This document shows positions 1 through 10,494 of a DNA stretch of 64,000 nt, piece by piece. The position numbers were made by a program, and so were the translations under genes. The notes under the pieces are model-generated. The model worked only from the letters and a program-made list of their open reading frames with translations, was not told the origin of the DNA and searched no databases. Source of the DNA: Auricularia sp. M13 (taxonomy: Eukaryota; Basidiomycota; Agaricomycetes; Auriculariales; Auriculariaceae); contig CM073193.1 of assembly GCA_037042915.1 (NCBI GenBank), forward strand, positions 1,798,001 through 1,862,000, read 5' to 3'. Every line of letters starts with the position of its first letter. Positions within the stretch are counted from its first letter, which is position 1.

Positions 1-2593
1 CAGCGCGCAAGCGTGAATAGCAGCAACTGTATTTCCTCGTCCCATTCTCCGAACAGACCCTCAAAGCAAGGTGGTGCACACTAACTGATGTCAGAGCGTT
101 CCGATTGTGAATTTCAGGACATACCTCGAGCATATTGGCATATTCGTGAGCAGTCATCCTGACCATATCTGCGACATGATCGGAGAAGAGTCGGATGACG
201 TCGCGGCCGAATGTTGGCACATCTCGATATCTGAGAGAGCAGTTAGCTGGTGTCAGGCAGCTGAGAGCATGTCAACACACCTTCTGTTGAGCTCCTGTAC
301 CTTTTCGTAGCCAATGCAGTATAGGATTCGTATGAGATGAGCGAGGACAGCCATCCAAACTCCAAGTTCAATTTCATGCATGAGATCAACGACGAGGAGA
401 TCAAAAACATCAACTCGAACACCATTCTCCAGCGTTACAGAAAACGCGTTCTAGACACCAGTTATCATGGTGTGCGAAAAGAAACTGATTTGACGGGGCG
501 CACCTCAATCGCTACGTAGGATTCCGGTTTCAATTCCTTCTCGGCGTACGAGTTGTTCACAACGTAGCCGTCTCGCAATGTTCTCCGAGCGCGGCGAACT
601 TTGGCACGTCGTGACGCATCGTCGACGCGCCGCTGAGCCTCCCTCGACTGCATATCCTCAGGCGTGCCCATTTGATCGAGCTCGCTCTTTGGGACAAGGC
701 AACGGGGACATGGGCAGAGGCCACCGTCGCGAATCGTCGCAATGAGAACCCTAAAAAAACCTTGAACCGAGCCTGAGGAGCGATGGAAATGTAACGGCTT
801 ACTTCTCTGGATAATCTGCGCTGTAGACAAAAAGCCGCAGGTACAGCCGGCGCTTGACACCGTCCGCACAATCGACGACGCGCCCATGCTGATACATGTC
901 CCAGAAGTCCGGGTCAAGCAGAAGCCTCAGCGCCGCGTGGAAGTATTCGCGACGGCAGTGAGTGAAGATAGGGTTCTTCGTGGACTTAGCTCCACATAGC
1001 GCGGTGATGAACGCGCTCAGATCTGCCTCGGAAAGCTGTTCAACAGTCAGTATCAACTGAGATGAGCGCATAACGGAAGAGACTCACGGCAGGGAGATGG
1101 AGGACCGGGTGCACGGAATGATTGGACGGCTTGCCGCGCGAGTACATGGATTCGTTGGCAAAAGCGACGTTGAAAGGATGGATGTGCGCGTTGCCCGTAT
1201 CGGTGAGATGTGCTGAATCGGACATAAGGTTAATGCCAACCACTGCGCGAGGTAGAGAGCAGCCGGGTTCTGCGGGCAACTTCTGCAGTTCTTCATGGGC
1301 GTCGATGAACGCCTGGGACGAATACATCTCGCCGTACATCCTCTCCGGCGTGTGGCTACCAGGGGGAGTGTAGTACTCTTCGAAGGGCGTGTAGTGAAAC
1401 GCAGCACCGGACGGCTTGGAGAACTCCTCGCAGACGAGGTCAGCTATTGAGCGGTGCAAAATGTTGGGTGCTTCGAAGAGCGTGTCCTCCCGAGGCGGCG
1501 GGTTCTGCTTGATCCCATGCGGTACCTCAAACCGGACTGAGGAACGTTTCCACCCGCGCCCAAGGAAGAGAGATGGATCGTCGAGATCCCAGCGACCAAG
1601 CTGCTCATCAAGGGTGTCGAAATTCACACCTCTCAGCTCCTCCGTATCAAAGAGCTTGTGCAGGAGCACATTGCGGATGAAGACACGACGCTCCTCCTTG
1701 GAGCGCTTGTCGTGAGACCAATGGTGCTCGTTGAAGAGCCAAGCACTGAAGTTGGGGTACGGCGCGATAGCGTCTGCAATGCGGTCCGCCAACGAGCCCT
1801 GATCTTCTTCGGGGTCGCCCTCGGGGTCAGAGGGTGCTTCGTTATCGTTGAGCATATCCTCGAGCGGCGTGAACTCATCAGGAACAGACGTTGGGCGCCC
1901 GAAGTAACGGCGAGACACGCCAAAACTGTTCGATTCGGTGCGAGTGGTGTCGAGGCGGATGCGTACATTTCCGACTTGCAAAACGCGTCGAGCGCTCGGA
2001 TCCTCTTCATGCTCATCGTCTCCCTCGTCCTCCTCGATGAAGGGAGCAGGACCCTCTGGGAGAGCATCCTGGACGTATCTCGCTGGCAGCTTGCCACGGT
2101 TACGCCGCGCATGCCGCTCCAGAGGTTCTGGTTCAACGTCAGACGGCGGGAAGTCTGGCGTACGAGTTATCGACCCGATAGAATAGAAGAGCAGGTTTAC
2201 ACACCATCAAGAGGTTCAAAGTCGATCTCCATAGGTTCTCCCGCCTCATCGGTGGTCCATTCGTCGGTGAGAGGGTCGTCGGTGACCGGATCGTCGATGG
2301 CTGCCTCGTCAGCGGAGGCGGGCGCAGGAGTCGTCGTCTAATTGCCATGAGCGGTGAGAATGTACAGATAATACTCGACACACCTTTCGTCGCCTTCGGG
2401 CGTCCTTGCGTGGGCCAGAGTGGTAGGACGGCACGGGGTCACTTGTCGACGAACCACCTGCCGTTTGCGCCGTCGCATCCGAGTGAGGGATCATATTGTA
2501 CCTGAGACGATACTTTCTGCACTTGCGGTGGTGGTTCGAGAGGCCCTGAGCGTTGGCGTACGTCTCGCCGCAGCCCTTGCATCGTCGCACCAT
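1..2593 (-). CDS. Plavaka-family DNA transposase, 5' part (runs off the left edge)
   Basis: Transposase of the basidiomycete Plavaka family, usually placed near the CACTA group. Read leftward from the ATG at 2593, eight exons join in frame: 2593-2384, 2337-2205, 2154-1088, 1035-803, 750-504, 450-281, 230-125 and 80-1, giving about 748 codons without a stop. The start carries a C2H2-like finger (CKGC, then HH and C), followed by an acidic linker. Family blocks then follow in the expected order: 'IRLDTTRTESNSFGV', 'SRGKPSNHSVHP', 'CADGVKRR', 'YSADYPEK', 'PCPRCLVPKSE', 'VDLMHEIELGVW', 'VPTFGRDVIR' and 'FEGLFGEW'. The rest of the catalytic region lies outside the window. I could not see terminal inverted repeats or a target duplication at the right end. 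A TTTAAAATATGG stretch near 2718-2729 (minus strand) could be its promoter. The unbroken frame suggests a recent or still functional copy. Confidence 0.85.
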
Positions 2594-4502
2594 GGCGGAT
2601 TGCCTGCAGATCTTGCAGAGTCATCAACATCGAGATTCACAGCTCCAGGAAATAACAACACACCGTGGTCAAAAGCGAGGGCGAAAGACACAGTGACAAG
2701 CGTAGAGGCGGGTACCATATTTTAAAGCGCACCAAGCCCGTAGATTGCGAGCTAGACCGTCGCTGGGCAAGCGGTCGTGAGCGCGCGATCGTTAGGCCCG
2801 TCCTGCGTCGTGCAATCGGTTTGCTCGCAGCCAGCATGTATGCTACCGGTCCTGGAGTTCAGCCAGAGCAAGCACCTAAGACATTTGCCATGTACATACC
2901 TTGCAATGGCAAAGGACGTTTCCACAGGATGGCGATCGGCCCGGCAGGCACTGGCAATAGGACGCCATGCATTCTGAAGATGGCCAGGGACGCGCGGCGC
3001 GGCCATGCGATCACCACGGCCGGTGTGCATGGCCACGACCTGGTGTACGTGCCTGGAAGGAGCGCCAAGCCCGGCAATGCCCCGCCAGTGATGGCCATCC
3101 GAAACGGTTTTCCCCGATGACCTTCTGTCATTTCCTCTACCCACTGTGGCGTTGTGCAGCTACGATTCGCGCGAATTGGACCGGCCGCATGCTGCATAAC
3201 TCCCTCTTCTCGCAATCAAACTCTTTGAGCAACCTGGCTTCTCGTATTTTGGCATCATGTTCAACGGCGGCCTGCTCGCTGGCTCGTTCTGTGTCTAGGG
3301 CGCGGCTTTCTCAACCCAACGATTTTTCGTGCTTCGGGGCCTTTGCTGTTGCTCTTTCTGGACCAGGGCTGGACGCTGACGTTTCGCTTACAAACTACGG
3401 TATTGACGGGTGGCTGTACGACATTCGCCGCTTATTTAATGCATCTACCCATCATTCAGAACGGCCGGCTGCGCCAGCAAACACCTCGCTTGGCTTGCAT
3501 ATTGCAATCTACAGGACAACATCCAGGTCGACGTGTATTTGGGTTCTTTTCTCTTTTACCTTGATCGCTACAGCTGTACCGGGCTCTGACGCAAGGTTCA
3601 TGGTCCCTCATGCTGCAAGATGAACAGCAGTGGGCCAGTATACTCATGATAAGGAGTAACACGGCTGATTTGAACGACGTTGTTTGTAACCTCGTCGGCG
3701 GTGCTCTTGTGGTTCAGCACTCAGTGCTTGGTGGCCAATGTTCTATATCGAACTGTGCAGGTACATCAAATCAATGCTGTTTAATCAAATTCCTTTGTAC
3801 CACACCGACAGGTGGATGTGGCTAGCAGCACTGTCGACAGAAGTGAGCAACTCGGACTTTATGCACTTTATGCACTCTCATTGCAACAGAAATAGTTGTG
3901 CAATACCCTCTAGAATAGCACCTACTACACACGAGTTTGCGAGCGTTTCGTGCACAAAAGAGCACACTGGTGCCGCGATGATAGCGGGCTGGAGTGGACG
4001 GCGACTGTGAGAGCAATCCGTTTTCCCTCTATCGCGCCAAAGGTCGAGCATATTGGGAGACCTGGAGAGACAGAAGCATCAACGTAGTACGATTTAATGC
4101 ACCATGTCACACATAGGTTGGGCTCATATGCCGCAGTGTTTATGCGCGATCCTGGAGAGAGTTCATGTGAACAGGACATTTATATCCTTTCCATCTGATA
4201 GCCTTAATACAGGATGAGGATGGAGGATTCTTGGATTGAAAGGCAAATTAGAAGGTGAACGTCCAGCCGAATGATGCACAAGTTAATGACCATTGGTATA
4301 GTATCAGGGGGCTGAAGAAGTCCGTAGCACACAGAACGACGGCCTGAAACTCAGGCACTTCAATATTGGCAATTAGAGCTCATGTTGTGGAGGTAGCGAT
4401 TTGTGAAGCGACGAGGGGCAGGCCGGAAGCAAGCGGAGTTCGAACTGCATCTCCGTTGGTCGCAAATAAGGGGTGGGAGTGACCTTTCAAGCAAGGTGAC
4501 TA
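2594..4502. other. gene-poor stretch right of the Plavaka transposase
   Basis: Short open frames only, none with recognisable motifs or a plausible splice pattern. The first 150 bases presumably hold the transposase promoter and the right end of that transposon, but no terminal repeat could be identified by eye. Confidence 0.5.
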
Positions 4503-4585
4503 CAGCGCTTCTCGGGTTTCTTGGCGGGGCCCACTTTTTGTTGATACACGTCGGCCCCGCCAAGCCGAGGCCACTTTGCACCGGC
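4503..4585 (+). repeat. left terminal inverted repeat
   Basis: Pairs with 6049-6131 in inverted orientation. The first 24 bases are identical in both copies. Confidence 0.8.
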
Positions 4586-6048
4586 TCACATCCCGATGCA
4601 TGGAAACGCACCCAAATCGGGTCACCTTTACACGTCGTCTGTATCCAGAGGACTCAAGGGGCCTGGAAAGCATGTATTTCAACTAAGACAACTAAGTTTG
4701 ACAGTTTCCTGAACGTTGCGGCTGTCACTGACGAGCTGCCCATGTCCGGTAAGAGATGTTTTTATGGATGGGAATACGCGTCCAAAAGGCAGAATTCTAC
4801 ATACAGTTGTTCATCAAAAGCTCATAAGGCATGCGTTGGACAGGATCCAACACAGTCTCGCATCTCTTCAGCTCTAAAGCTGAAGATGCTACTATTTTTG
4901 GCGTGATCACACGGAGAAGCACGCTGTATCACGCCGTTAGCGAGCTCGGGCGAGCCTTGCCGCCCAGCGAAAACAAGCACTAGTGGATACGAGCTCGACA
5001 GAGCGATCGTGAGCAAGCCAACGGCGCTCGGCCGCGCCCGGAAAAGCTCACCCAAGCTTCAAAATCGAGAGGTTTTTGGAGCGATGCAGAGCTTCGGCGG
5101 GCACCGCCGAGCGTGCTCTGGAGAGGCTCTGTTGCGCTCACACACCTCCACACCGAATGTTTCCTGCTTGTCCAATAGGATTTCTTTCTTGAAGGCTTTG
5201 CTTGCATGCTTCGGGCTTTCCCATGCTGTACTATAGAATGATTTATTGGGTCTGAAGCAAATTGTATTCCAAGGACTATGTACACAGGTAGCTACTACAA
5301 CCAGGCGAATACCAAGGAAACTGCTCGCGGGTGGCGGGCGCATCACATCGCGCCAGCGCACGCCTGTCCTCCCACCGACCGTCGATGCCAAGAGGCTGTA
5401 GTGAAGCGTGAGAAAACACATGCCGCAGGAGAAGGGAAGCGACATACAGGAAACTCCTATGCGATGTCGTCTGACATCGTGCATTGTCACGGCCTGTGCG
5501 CTGTGGAATGCCGTTAGATCGACGGTTGACAACAAACTGAAGAGGAAGACATACCCAGATATAGCAGTGTGCTGCCGAGGTGGCGAGCTCGACGGCAGGG
5601 ACGGGCAGCAAGCAAAGAAACTAGATGAGAACGATGCAAGTCAGCTGCGGGCTGGACCGGGCAGGAGTGGGCGTACGTGGAGTTGTTGATGGTCGAGGTC
5701 GAGAGAGGTGGGTAGTAGAGTGACACTGACAGGACTTGTCGTTTTCGAGACGGCACGGGTGGAAGAGAGGCGACTTGGCTGAGTGCGAAGTAGACGTCCA
5801 CCTTGAGAGTGTTGGGAAAACTCCCGAAGGCGGGCAAAAAATGGCGCAAAGTCGTAAGATACGAGATTTTTGTGACAAAGGATTCCGTCGAGGGGCGCGA
5901 GCTTCAGAGCGATCACGAGCCTGACTGAGCCAGCTGCAAAAGGCTGCAAATGGCTTGTTCTGGCTCTGCCGGGCTCAAACTTCCGTTTGATCGCGTCAAA
6001 CGCGCTCGCAGCCGCTCACATTTGCTAGTGCGCGTTTTCACTGGGCTT

Positions 6049-6131
6049 GCCGGTGCAAAGTGGCCTCTGCTTGGCGGGGCTGACGTGTATATCAAAAAAA
6101 GTGGCCTCGCCAAGAAACCCGAGAAGCGCTG
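6049..6131 (-). repeat. right terminal inverted repeat
   Basis: Inverted copy of 4503-4585, ending GAAGCGCTG and followed by TA. Confidence 0.8.
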
Positions 6132-9100
6132 TAATGCTTCGGGCCACATACCCAGCATCTTTATGTTCGCCCCACAATGTGCACCCTGGAATAGTTTGTC
6201 CTGGCCGTTGATTCGATCCGACTCCATGATTTCTCCCAGCGCCCAGTTTATCAATTGACACGCCAGCATCTCCTCGGACGAACACTGGTCGATCCTGAAT
6301 ACGCATGCCGCGCACGCTGTTCTCTATCGAGTCCTTGTTGCGGCTGTGCCACGGGTGGTAGTACAGCAGCCGGACATTTCGCACGCGCTGCAGGCGCGGG
6401 CCCGGCCCCCATTGGCATCACAGTGGCCTCCGCCGGCGCGGTGTGCACGCGCAGCGGCTACACCACGCACAGCTCGAGTCGCTCATCGAGTGTATCTACT
6501 AGATGCGTCAGCCGCTGGACGGCGTATTGGATGCAGTACGCCAGCTGGACGCACAGGTGTAGGTCGCCCACAGGTGCGTCGCGTGCCCTATGACGCGAGC
6601 AGCTCGCAGGCGGTGTGCACTGTCACGTGCGTCGTGGAGGTCACGGCGTGCAGATATAGCAGCGCTGCAGCGTGCGGCCGGATGTGCAGCGTCTTTATCT
6701 CGCGCCCGAGACAACGTGCGCGCTGTTCCAGCCGCGTGAAGTCGAAGAGTGTGCTGAGCGATAATCTGCATGCCCTGCATCTCCCCTAGCTCGCAGCAAT
6801 ATCTGACAACATTTGTTGTTGTGAGCCATTAAGACTACGGTTCTTTAGAGCCTCCAGGCGTGGAACGTGCTGTTGACACGAATGGAACACAAGTTGAAAA
6901 TGCTTCGGACGTATTTTTAACCCATATCCAAGGCGTTTTCCGCTTTTTGGGATTTTCAACTCATTTTTCACAGTGGAAAACAGGTTGAGACGGACTGGTT
7001 GCGGGGTGTGTGATCAGAGTCTTGCACCCGTTTTACCGCCGCCTAGCAAGTCCACGGAATCTCCGCGTCGTGAAGCCATTGTCCTGCATGTGATGTCCTT
7101 TTTCATCAGGAAAACGTCACTCTGCGCATGACCGCGCTCGACGCACCAGAGCGGGCCGCGCCCAAGTTCTATGCCCCCCTGTTTGGAGCAGCCAGCCACC
7201 GCTCTGGTGCGGCCATTAGCGCGCCATGCCTTCGTATGCCTGCATTGTACCGCTTCATAATCCCAACTTTTGCTCCAGGTGGTCTGCAAATTGGGTTCAG
7301 CCCAGACGTTGTCGCAGCCACTGTCGCGGTCTCATGGTTCTAAACAGCTGCTTTGAGCCCGACGCGACATGGATTGAGAAACAGCGATATATTATGAATG
7401 AGGCGAAATGTATATTACATGGTGGCGGACATCGTGCGCCAGGGCACGATGTGTGAACATAATCAAATACTTACCGTGACAACACCGAGCGGCTAGGAGA
7501 ACCCGCAGGATTGCCATCGCGTGCCTCGCAGAGAGCTGCCGCAAGCCAAAGTAAGCGGTATGACGGAGGACATAGCCATGAAACCGAGACGTACCGACTG
7601 AGCGGACCTAAGAGCGTCGGGCAGGAATTCCGAGAAATCTAGAGCGTCGGGAGAGGACATGAGCATTGAGTACAGCCGACAGAGCAAAGTGAACGTACAA
7701 GATTTCCTTGAGGGATTTGCCAGAACTCGACGAGGCGCCTGAGAAGACGCTATGACGGCCTTGAATAACGGACGATCAAATATACGGGACGTACCGGCGA
7801 GCGCTGAGCAGGTGATCACGAACAATGCGACGGAACTGCGCGTGGACTGTCAGCGCCGTAGACCTGCAGGCTCGGGCAAGTACCAGGCATGCAGCTGAAG
7901 GGCGACAAGCTTCGAGGTCCTTGAGGTGGTGGTATGGCGAAGAAGACCTCTGTGTGTGCCTGAAGATGCAAGAGAGCGCGACTGCTGTGGAAAGAATGCG
8001 AGAACAAGATGGCGGACTGCTTCAGCGGCCGTCGATGCTGGAGGTGGGCGTCCGAGTGGAGGTACGTGGTCAAGAAGCGTTGAACTCCGACCCAACCATC
8101 GACCGGAGGAGGCCCAGAGTTTGACAGATTGAGCTAGTTCCTGTTCCTGACTGCCCATTCGGTGGGCAAAGTTCTGACCGAGGGACTTAGCCTCTCAGCA
8201 ACAGTCTTGATGAGATGGATACTCTACGGGATGCATTCTCATTCACTGTACGCCTGGATCCCTGCCCATAACACTGTCACTGCGGCACAAACGCCAAAAA
8301 CCTGATTATCTCGTGGCAAAATTGCTTCTGCACATGTTGCCATCTAGTAGCCGCTGTATGACTTTGTAAGAGCACTGTGGGGGCGCTGGTTAAAGGGAAG
8401 CCTGTTTGGAGAGAAGAGACCGGCATGTGCGGGATGTACACTCTCAAGCGCTTGATATCAACCAGTTGCAGCTCTGGCAGCACTTTAGCGATAGTTTTCA
8501 GCTTCCTATGCTACGGGATTGCCGTTGGCGAGCTTTCTGACGCACCTGGAGGCCTGAAAGGTGAGCAGAGTTGCACGGAAGCCACCAACCCGAATGAGAC
8601 GGGCTGTGGCAGCAGGCATCAGCGTACGAGCCACTAGAGTTGACTTATGCCGCAATAGGGAAAAACGCGTTTTCCTGATGTTGGAGACGTATCCTTCTGC
8701 CAGTGCCCCTATTTCTCTAATGACTTCGTAGAACATGCTCCCCATTGACAACGTGAGAGGTGGGAAATGTGTCTAAGATGCGCGTTTCTTGACTTTCACT
8801 CTCATCGAATGATCAATCATCAGAGAACTTAGAACCACACTCAGGACTCATATATGGGAGCTGACCTGGATCCAGGATCAATGTAGCTGTCTGGCGATGG
8901 TTTCAGATGAATATGCGGACTTTGCCGACGTGACTTCGTGGGAACTCAGGGTAGGTCTCCCGAGGACGGCACAGAAGGCTAGGCAAATTTCAGCCTCATA
9001 TACCGGTATCTAACGCAGCAAAGCTTTCCGGGATCACGGGAATGTTGACAGGGGATCCCCGCTGCATTGTCAGCCTCACGGAAACAATCTCGACGGCACT

Positions 9101-9428
9101 CAAGAGTCTTTTCCTCGTACAGGATTGCAAATTAAAATACCACATACACACGTCCCTCAATCCTGAGAGTATACGGAGTAGCTCTCAGTTGATTGTACGA
9201 CGCGATCCCACGCGCCACCGCTGAGGAGGCGAACGTTCGAATGTTTGCGCGATCGCCGGTTCGAACTCCACCCGCGGACCACCGCATAAATGACGAAGTA
9301 ATCGCGTTTAGATAGGTAATTGCCTCGAGCACGACGTCATCCCCTGCGTTGCGGGGCTCATAAAGGCTCGGTACGCCGCCAGCGCTATCCTTAACGAAAC
9401 ACGACTTAAATCTCGTCGAACCCGAATC
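6132..9428. other. gene-poor stretch; possible intron-rich gene at about 7.45-8.16 kb (-)
   Basis: No family recognised. On the minus strand between about 8158 and 7450 there is a run of fungal-style donors and acceptors (GTACGTCC, GTACGTTC, GTACGTCTC and GTAAGTATT, with CATAG, CTCTAG and GGCAG upstream of the next open blocks). It could delimit short coding exons, for example one reading 'LSARHAMAILRVLLAARCC'. I could not assemble a full frame or a convincing start. The rest shows only short unconvincing frames. Confidence 0.25.
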
Positions 9429-9859
9429 ATGCCCGTCGATAACGCCGCTCCCATCAACTCAAACACTGCTGGCGGCTACAAGGCCGCCATCGCGAACCCG
9501 CGTGTCGGCGACGAGGCGCGGGAGCACGCGCGCGAGGTGCTGCAGGAGATGGAGGACATGCATGGCGACTTGAGCGGCGAGTACGTCGACCCCGGCGACC
9601 GTGACGACCCTATCCCCGCCGACGAAGTCATCGCCGAGCCGGCCGACGTCCTGGACATGACCTCGACCGCCAACGAGAATAGCGGCAAGAACGAGGGCAA
9701 TGTCATCGGTGGTTATAAGGCGACGCTGAGCAGTACGTTGCCGTGTGCATTAATCGCTCTGACGTATTACTCATTACCCCTTTCTCAGATGATAGCTCGA
9801 GCGAGGAAGCTAAGGATAGGGCGCGCGCGGAATTGGACAAGCGCGGCGTTGACTATTAG
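9429..9859 (+). CDS. con-6 family (conidiation protein 6-like) small protein
   Basis: Two exons, 9429-9732 and 9789-9859, with a 56-nt GTACGT..CAG intron, encode 124 residues. The protein holds two copies of the con-6 repeat: 'NTAGGYKAAIANPRV' followed by 'EAREHAREVLQEME', and later 'NVIGGYKATLS' followed by 'EEAKDRARAELDKRG'. The intron falls inside the second repeat. Members of this family are small, hydrophilic and induced during sporulation or stress in ascomycetes such as Neurospora; the biochemical role is unknown. No signal peptide or membrane segment is present, so it is probably cytosolic. The ATG chosen is the first in frame and starts just before the first repeat. It stands alone, 640 bp from the 3' end of the next gene. 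Confidence 0.9.
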
Positions 9860-10494
9860 ATACGCATCTTGGACTGCTCGAGTCACTGTATCATATCGCC
9901 ACCGTTGGCAACCATTGAATCAATCTCACTTTCCATTACAATTTGAGCAACGCTTAGACATTTACACAAGATACAATTGATACGACTCATAGCACGGCGC
10001 AGATGAAAGTGTGAAGTCCGACTCTTGTCCTCTCATTCGTGCGGACCCTGACTGTACCGTCGTCGCACGCCGGTCTCGCGTCCTTTACTCCCTAGATTGC
10101 GCCTATAATTGAGTGTTCAGCAGTGTCCATAACACCTCAACACTTTCGACCACGAAGACACAAACCTCGGAGATTCAGAACCTTGGACCTCATTCACGCC
10201 ATCGACCCCCAGGCAAAAACGTGAGCTGCATGAGCGGCAGAATAACGCGGTCATATTCAGGGGAAAAAATCATGAAGACATGCTACATACGACGTCCTAC
10301 ATCGATGCATACAAAGCTGCGCTGGAGCTACCTACTTCTCTACAAAACGATGACAGGGCGCATGGGGAATGACAGGGTGAGAAAACTGCATACTACCTCC
10401 TATCCTAAATCCTAACGTATAATCCAACTTCATAACTGGTCATGGGAGCGAGAGCAAGACAGCAAGCGGTCGAGGGAAAGCGGCTTGGCCACCG
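9860..10494. other. intergenic stretch, convergent 3' ends
   Basis: Lies between the 3' ends of the con-6 gene (+) and the Gln-rich gene (-). No coding frame or repeat recognised; it probably holds both 3' UTRs. Confidence 0.5.

Larger units (their letters stand above)
4503..6131. mobile_element. non-autonomous DNA transposon with 83-bp TIRs, TA-flanked
   Basis: The left end at 4503 begins CAGCGCTTCTCGGGTTTC. The reverse complement of the right end at 6131 begins identically. The match runs 83 bp on each side (4503-4585 and 6049-6131) with only about ten or so differences. Both ends are directly flanked by TA (4501-4502 and 6132-6133), the target duplication made by Tc1/mariner-type transposases. 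The 1,629-bp interior has no transposase-like frame, so it looks like a non-autonomous derivative mobilised in trans. Superfamily assignment rests only on the TA and the TIRs. TIR divergence suggests it is not very recent. Confidence 0.75.

Noticed and set aside
1658-2341. 227-codon plus-strand frame
   Set aside because: It is the antisense shadow of the Plavaka transposase exons.
9250-9290. GGTTCGAACTCC, similar to a tRNA B box
   Set aside because: The flanking bases cannot form a T stem and no matching A box or acceptor stem is present.
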